Shown: piece by piece, positions 6,304 to 10,224 of the stretch
How the letters are laid out: the number at the start of each line of letters is the position of its first letter
Position numbering within the stretch: the stretch's first letter is position 1
Assembly (NCBI GenBank): GCA_028824575.1
Contig: JAPPDN010000315.1
Span: 1-10,224 of the forward strand
Origin: Candidatus Poribacteria bacterium
GTDB taxonomy: Bacteria; Poribacteria; WGA-4E; WGA-3G
DNA length: 10,224 nucleotides
Reading direction: 5' to 3'
Position numbers and translations under genes: made by a program
Notes under the pieces: model-generated
What the model was told of the DNA's origin: nothing
The model's database searches: none
The model's input: only the letters and a program-made list of their open reading frames with translations

Positions 6304-7860
6304 TTAAAACGCATTCGCCACAATCACTAAATCCTGAATATTCACAACACCATCACCATTGAGATCGGGCTCCGCTTCACCAAGCGCATTCGCGACTATC
6401 ACTAAATCTTGTATATTCACAACACCATCACCGTTGACATCCGCTGTAGGAGGGGTTTCCAACCCCGATTCCGATTTCAAATAAATCTCGCCATCTAAGT
6501 CGGAGAGGATATGTGACCGTTGGTCTGTTACACCACTGGCAACGCCTGATACTTTCTCTGGGAGTTCAATCTGCTGTTCCTTGCCGGAGCGATTGTAGAC
6601 CGCCCAGCCGTTGGTGAACTCTCGGATAAATAAACCTTCAATTGTCTGGCCAGCACTGTTGACGTAGCGTTGACCTTTCGTTTCATTACCGCCGATAGGT
6701 TGACCGAGATCGGCATCATAGAAAGGATACCAATATTGTTGATGGTGATGGATGTGATATTCCCCTCTTGCGTGTTCCTGTGTATGTCCTTCCCACATCT
6801 CGTAAGCGTGTGGGTGATTTTCATCGGGGCCTATAATTCCCGTTGTATACATAACATAGCCATTAGAATGCGTGAGGCTTAAGGTTGTAAAAGCGCGTGC
6901 CTGTCTCTGGTTCTCTGGGCTGTCAGGGAGTTCGCTCGCAATACCAAATGCTTCGAGAAAGTTAACTTGCGGATATCTTAAGTTTTCTTCAAACCACAAC
7001 AAGACGTTTTCAATTTCAATGAAATGTTCGCGAGCGTGCGCTTTTCCGATTCCGGTCCTACCGTCATAAAGTGTCTCCATAAACGCCCCATTGATATAAG
7101 GTGCCGAGCGTGGAATTTTATCGTCTGTATTGACCATAATGAGGAAATCATTGCCGACTGCTTCACGAATGCGCCTGACGAGTGAAACGAGCGCATCTGC
7201 CCGATTGCCGTGATAGAGATGCCCTGCGCCATCTACCCCTGTAATCGCTTCGTTATCTTCATTTTCACCCCACCAATCCAAGAAAATCCCATCGAAGATA
7301 CCACATTTGGCTATCGCAAGAGCCTGTTGAACGAGATGGTCTTGGGCACCGGGGAGTGTATAGTCTATAGTAAGTGCATCCCAGCCTTCGTCTTCAATTC
7401 TATTTCCCGCTTCATCTCTCAGCCAATACGGCCAATCTTCTGGATAATGTTTTGAACTCGTGCCATAATAGTCAAAACCCGCAAGAAGTAGAAAGTTTGG
7501 ATTGAGTTCCTGGACCTCATCTCTCTCTTGACGAGCGTACCAAAGCGGTCCCTCTACCACTAACTGTGGTTGCGGGAAATGCCGCGTTGATACAGCTCGG
7601 AAAGCTACGCCAGTCATAAATAAATCATGATGTGCTAACATCTCTTTGTGGTATGACCATTCCCATATGTCATCCACATCATCGGGAGGCCGTTTATTTA
7701 CAAGGTCAAACTGCGCAAATCCAGCGATAGAGGGATACGACCTATTTTCAATCCGCTCAACAATGGGAGGTCTATCAATAATGCATATTTCTTCCGAATG
7801 AACACTGATTACAACACATAAACAAAACACTATCAAAAAATATCGAACATGTATCTTCAT
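6304..7860 (-). CDS. Secreted glycosidase-like TIM barrel - dockerin protein without LRRs (array copy B)
   Basis: A 518-residue paralog of the flanking genes that lacks the LRR region entirely. ATG 7860 has AAAGGA seven bases upstream. Residues 1-22 are a signal peptide. The mature protein begins at once with the motif that follows the LRRs in A and C: a Cys (C26), then IVERIENRSYPSI. The barrel-like region (about 73-345) shows strand-like motifs with conserved acids: FLLLAGFDYYG, ID-x-TLP (D166), FDGIFLDWW (D190, D195), FLIMVNTDD, NGAFME (E262) and PQVNFLEA (E303). These fit a retaining-type glycosidase-like barrel as in the GHL families, but no reaction can be assigned. A His-rich stretch (HARGEYHIHHHQQ, 363-375) precedes the beta C-terminal domain (GLFIREFTNGWAVYNRSGK). 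Two dockerin repeats (474-518) end the protein. It starts 25 bases after copy C and is followed 16 bases later by copy A, so co-transcription is likely. Confidence 0.85.
   Translation of the reverse strand: MKIHVRYFLIVFCLCVVISVHSEEICIIDRPPIVERIENRSYPSIAGFAQFDLVNKRPPDDVDDIWEWSYHKEMLAHHDLFMTGVAFRAVSTRHFPQPQLVVEGPLWYARQERDEVQELNPNFLLLAGFDYYGTSSKHYPEDWPYWLRDEAGNRIEDEGWDALTIDYTLPGAQDHLVQQALAIAKCGIFDGIFLDWWGENEDNEAITGVDGAGHLYHGNRADALVSLVRRIREAVGNDFLIMVNTDDKIPRSAPYINGAFMETLYDGRTGIGKAHAREHFIEIENVLLWFEENLRYPQVNFLEAFGIASELPDSPENQRQARAFTTLSLTHSNGYVMYTTGIIGPDENHPHAYEMWEGHTQEHARGEYHIHHHQQYWYPFYDADLGQPIGGNETKGQRYVNSAGQTIEGLFIREFTNGWAVYNRSGKEQQIELPEKVSGVASGVTDQRSHILSDLDGEIYLKSESGLETPPTADVNGDGVVNIQDLVIVANALGEAEPDLNGDGVVNIQDLVIVANAF
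6307..6441 (-). repeat. Dockerin repeat pair of copy B
   Basis: Residues 474-494 and 499-518 give two intact DxNxDGxVNxxD calcium loops joined by EAEP. The DNA is nearly the same as in copies A, C and D; the stretch 6390-6413 is identical in all four. Confidence 0.85.
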
Positions 7861-7885
7861 ATCTTATTCCTTTACGGAACGCTGT

Positions 7886-9886
7886 CTAAGGATTTCCAAA
7901 AGCATTCGCAACAATCACCAAGTCCTGAATATTCACAACGCCATCACCATTGAGATCCGGTTCCGCTTTACCAAGCGCATTCGCGACTATCACCAAGTCT
8001 TGTATATTCACAACACCATCGCCGTTGACATCCGCTGTAGGATGGGTTTCTAACCCCGATTCTGATTTCAGATAAATTTCACCATCTAAGTCGGGCAGCA
8101 CGTGTGAGCGTTGGTCCTTCACACAGCTGGCAACGCCCGACACTACTTCCGAGAACTCGATCTGCTGCTCCTTGCCGGAACGATTATACACCGCCCAGCC
8201 GTTTGTAAATTCGCGGATGTAGAGCCCGTCGCGGTTGCGATAGAGTTGCCCTTTCTCGCCTACAGGGGTCCCGATATCCGCATCCCAGAAATCATACCAA
8301 TAGTGTTGGTGTGTATGGTCACCCGGTTCGCCACGCGCGTGTTCAGCAGAATGCCCCTCCCATATCTCATAGAGATGCGTATGATTTTGAGAGGCAATAC
8401 CAGTCACAAAGTTGACATAACCATTTGAATGTGTAAGACTCAGTGTAGTAAAGACGCGCATCCAACGTTGATTTGTGGGACTATCCAGCGGCTTCGTTCT
8501 ATCTGCCCAACCTTCCAAGCAATTAATTTGAGGATATTGAAAGTTCTGCTCTGACCATAGCAAAGTGCTTTCCATTCTAGCGAATCCTGCGTAATCACGA
8601 CCATTAATTGTTTCCATAAAAGTACCGTTCACATAAGGTGCCGAACGCGGGATCTTGGTGTAATTTGTGTTGACGATAATAAGAAAATCATCCCTGCTGA
8701 CTCCCTCGCGGATGCGTCGAAGCAATGAAATCGCTGCTTTCCCGACATCACCTGCATAATAATGGATAAAAGGTTCTTCCTGCAATTCATCTCCGTGCCA
8801 TTCATCCCGCCACCAATCCAAGAAAATGCCATCATAGAGTCCGCATTTGGCAATCTCAATCGCTTGTCCAACAAAGTAGTCTTGCACTTCCGGCAGTGTG
8901 AAGTCAATAAGAAACGCACCCCATCCAACATCTTCGATTCTGTTTCCTAATTCATCCCTCAACCAAAAGGGGGAATCCTCTGGATATTTACTCGGATGTG
9001 CAGCGTAATAGTCTAACGTAACAAGAAAAATCATATTTGGATTTCGAGCAAGCATCGCATCCCGCTGTTTCTTTGCGAATTCAAAGTCTCCAAATATTTT
9101 TACACCCTCAGGGGTTGCACGCCACTGCAATCCATATCTCAGCCCAGTGAAGCGTAAGTCGTGGTATGCTAAGCGTTCATCCCACGATAGACTTGGCAAG
9201 TTGATGATATTTGCCCATGCTGAAAAAATCGAAGGATACTCACGATCCTCAATCCGATCAGAAACAGGGACCCCCTCTAAGTTGCAAGATTCATCGTACG
9301 CGAATTCTGTCAACTTCGATGTTGGGATAGCGGAAATATCGCCAGCCAAATTTCCACTAATTGAGAGCACTTCAAGGTTCACCAATCCCGCAAGCGGCGA
9401 GAAATCTACAATTTGATTGTTGTTAAGTGAAAGGTCTTTTAGGTTCACCAATCCCGCAAGCGGCGAGACATCTACAATTTGGTTGCTCCACAACCCCAAC
9501 GCCTCAAGACGGATAAGTCCAGCGAGCGGCGAAACATCCGAAATGGCGTTGCCTCCCAAATCCAAGAATGTGAGGTTCGTCAAGTTTGCAAGCGGGCGGA
9601 GGTCCTGGACACGATTTTGTGCCAGAATAAGCAATTCAAGATTTATAGCAGACTCCAAACCTGTGAGATCGCTGATCCTTTCCGTTATCTGAAGTCTCAA
9701 TTTATCTAACGCAACCAATTCGAGCATATCCGCTTTCGTCAACGGTGTATCAGCATCTATTTTCAGTTCCTGACGAATTGCCATTCGGAGAATCGGATCC
9801 GGCATCCACTCCCCAGCATCTTCGGCATACGCAGCGTTAATAACTACAAACAAAGCAATAATAAACAAAAAAAGTTTTTTATACAT
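7886..9886 (-). CDS. Secreted LRR - glycosidase-like TIM barrel - dockerin protein (array copy C)
   Basis: A 666-residue protein. The frame can be opened from GTG 9922, overlapping the previous gene's stop, but ATG 9886 has AAGGAG five bases upstream and begins a clean signal peptide (MYKKLFLFIIALFVVINAAY, cut near AYA-ED). Then follow the GEWMPDPILRMAIRQE cap, five 22-residue LRRs (71-179), C201 with an REYPSIF linker, and the barrel-like region (about 238-500). Its shared acids are D328 (ID-x-TLP), D352 and D357 (YDGIFLDWW), E425 (NGTFME) and E458 (PQINCLEG). The His-rich segment (HARGEPGDHTHQH, 516-528), beta C-terminal domain and two dockerin repeats (619-664) complete it, with a GNP tail. 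It has the most complete set of features of the three full copies. LRRs would bind a protein or glycan, the barrel is predicted to act on carbohydrate, and the dockerin would attach it to a partner. All three roles are inferred from fold type. Confidence 0.87.
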   Translation of the reverse strand: MYKKLFLFIIALFVVINAAYAEDAGEWMPDPILRMAIRQELKIDADTPLTKADMLELVALDKLRLQITERISDLTGLESAINLELLILAQNRVQDLRPLANLTNLTFLDLGGNAISDVSPLAGLIRLEALGLWSNQIVDVSPLAGLVNLKDLSLNNNQIVDFSPLAGLVNLEVLSISGNLAGDISAIPTSKLTEFAYDESCNLEGVPVSDRIEDREYPSIFSAWANIINLPSLSWDERLAYHDLRFTGLRYGLQWRATPEGVKIFGDFEFAKKQRDAMLARNPNMIFLVTLDYYAAHPSKYPEDSPFWLRDELGNRIEDVGWGAFLIDFTLPEVQDYFVGQAIEIAKCGLYDGIFLDWWRDEWHGDELQEEPFIHYYAGDVGKAAISLLRRIREGVSRDDFLIIVNTNYTKIPRSAPYVNGTFMETINGRDYAGFARMESTLLWSEQNFQYPQINCLEGWADRTKPLDSPTNQRWMRVFTTLSLTHSNGYVNFVTGIASQNHTHLYEIWEGHSAEHARGEPGDHTHQHYWYDFWDADIGTPVGEKGQLYRNRDGLYIREFTNGWAVYNRSGKEQQIEFSEVVSGVASCVKDQRSHVLPDLDGEIYLKSESGLETHPTADVNGDGVVNIQDLVIVANALGKAEPDLNGDGVVNIQDLVIVANAFGNP
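7889..8032 (-). repeat. Dockerin repeat pair of copy C
   Basis: Residues 619-639 and 644-664 are two intact calcium-loop repeats (DVNGDGVVNIQD, DLNGDGVVNIQD) joined by KAEP, followed by the extra tail NP before the stop. Confidence 0.85.
9350..9676 (-). repeat. LRR array of copy C
   Basis: Five 22-residue leucine-rich repeats (residues 71-179) of the internalin-like consensus, with SPLAGL in three of them. At 66-base spacing the DNA nearly repeats (for example 9378-9419 against 9444-9485), showing unit duplication within the gene. Confidence 0.85.
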
Positions 9887-9891
9887 AGCAT

Positions 9892-9897
9892 CTCCTT
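9892..9897 (-). promoter_or_regulatory. Ribosome binding site of copy C
   Basis: AAGGAG on the minus strand, five bases before ATG 9886. It decides this start over GTG 9922, which has no comparable site. Confidence 0.7.
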
Positions 9898-9918
9898 GGA
9901 AATAATCGGCTATTGTTT

Positions 9919-10077
9919 TCACTCAAAGGCGTTTGCCACAATTACCAAATCCTGGATATTCACAACACCATCACCATTGATATCCGGTTCCGCTTCACCA
10001 AGCGCATTCGCGACTATCACTAAGTCTTGGATATTCACTACACCATCGCCGTTGACATCCACAGATGAACCCGTTTC
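9919..10077 (-). pseudogene. Dockerin pair of copy D, cut off by an in-frame stop
   Basis: Directly after the TAA at 10080-10078 the same frame continues through ETGSSV and two perfect dockerin repeats (DVNGDGVVNIQD..., DINGDGVVNIQD...), ending VIVANAFE and TGA at 9921-9919. All calcium ligands are intact. No ATG with a ribosome site opens this piece, so it is unlikely to be translated on its own. Either copy D has recently lost its dockerin by a nonsense change, or the TAA is a sequencing error or is read through. Confidence 0.7.
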
Positions 10078-10224
10078 TTATTTCAGATAAATCTCACCAT
10101 CTAAATCAGAGAGGGTGTGATTAACACCAAAAGTCCGGCTTGCGACACCAGTGGCTTGCATGGGGAGTTGTATATCCTGTTCCTTTCCACTGCGATTGTA
10201 GACCGCCCAACCTTTGGTGAACTC
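10078..10224 (-). CDS. C-terminal end of a fourth array paralog (copy D), 5' part outside the window
   Basis: The frame entering from the window edge translates as EFTKGWAVYNRSGKEQ, then DIQLPMQATGVASRTF, then NHTLSDLDGEIYLK and TAA. This matches the beta C-terminal domain of copies A-C (EFTNGWAVYNRSGKEQQIE...SDLDGEIYLK), so a fourth paralog lies upstream in the same orientation. In the other copies a linker (SESGLETPPTA or similar) leads to the dockerin; here the codon after K is TAA. Its reading frame continues as a dockerin to 9919, only 32 bases before copy C. Whether it has LRRs or an intact barrel cannot be seen. Confidence 0.8.
   Translation of the reverse strand, partial: EFTKGWAVYNRSGKEQDIQLPMQATGVASRTFGVNHTLSDLDGEIYLK

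Noticed and set aside
9350..9676. Regular 66-base spacing that could suggest a CRISPR-like array
   Set aside because: The units are translated as 22-residue LRRs within an open gene and vary at codon positions; there are no unique spacers.
9887..9922. GTG 9922 as the start of copy C, overlapping the TGA of the preceding frame
   Set aside because: Overlap suggests coupling, but AAGGAG with ATG 9886 and the signal peptide position fit better.

Overview
The window looks like a genomic fragment of a Gram-negative-type bacterium, and its style best fits Candidatus Poribacteria or a close relative. That assignment is from recall of the gene style, not from a search. It rests on a phytanoyl-CoA dioxygenase (PhyH) family gene, a secreted LamG protein, several C-terminal dockerin pairs of the DVNGDGVVNIQDLVIVANAL type, and internalin-like LRRs of the SPLAGLVNL type. 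A TonB-dependent receptor shows that the cell has an outer membrane.

Left part (1-1930). On the minus strand lies the N-terminal 221 codons of a PhyH-family dioxygenase, running off the window start. A minus-strand LamG-domain secreted protein lies upstream of it. The two are separated by 144 bases holding a near-perfect 31-base palindrome. Between the LamG gene and the divergent TonB receptor lies a 287-base control region. It has a clear sigma70 promoter for the receptor, a weak candidate promoter with a small inverted repeat for the LamG gene, and two identical 26-base REP-like direct repeats.

Middle (1936-4167). One complete plus-strand TonB-dependent outer-membrane receptor, with signal peptide, TonB box, plug and barrel. 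Its start is 28 codons downstream of the longest possible start.

Right part (4233-10224). A minus-strand array of four consecutive paralogous genes (the first only as its 3' end), separated by 32, 25 and 16 bases and probably one operon. In transcription order: (D) a partial gene at the window edge whose dockerin pair is cut off by an in-frame TAA; (C) a 666-residue LRR + TIM-barrel glycosidase-like + dockerin protein; (B) a 518-residue version with no LRR; (A) a 684-residue LRR version. All carry the same C-terminal beta domain and two dockerin repeats with intact calcium ligands. The barrels share a D...D-x-x-x-x-D...E carboxylate pattern resembling uncharacterised glycosyl-hydrolase-like (GHL) families. 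The array is the most novel part of the window: secreted proteins that join a ligand-binding LRR, a predicted carbohydrate-active barrel and a dockerin, multiplied in tandem. No cohesin or scaffoldin is visible here, so the dockerin partner is unknown. No RNA genes, insertion sequences or CRISPR arrays were seen, and no stretch above 300 bases lacks a gene.
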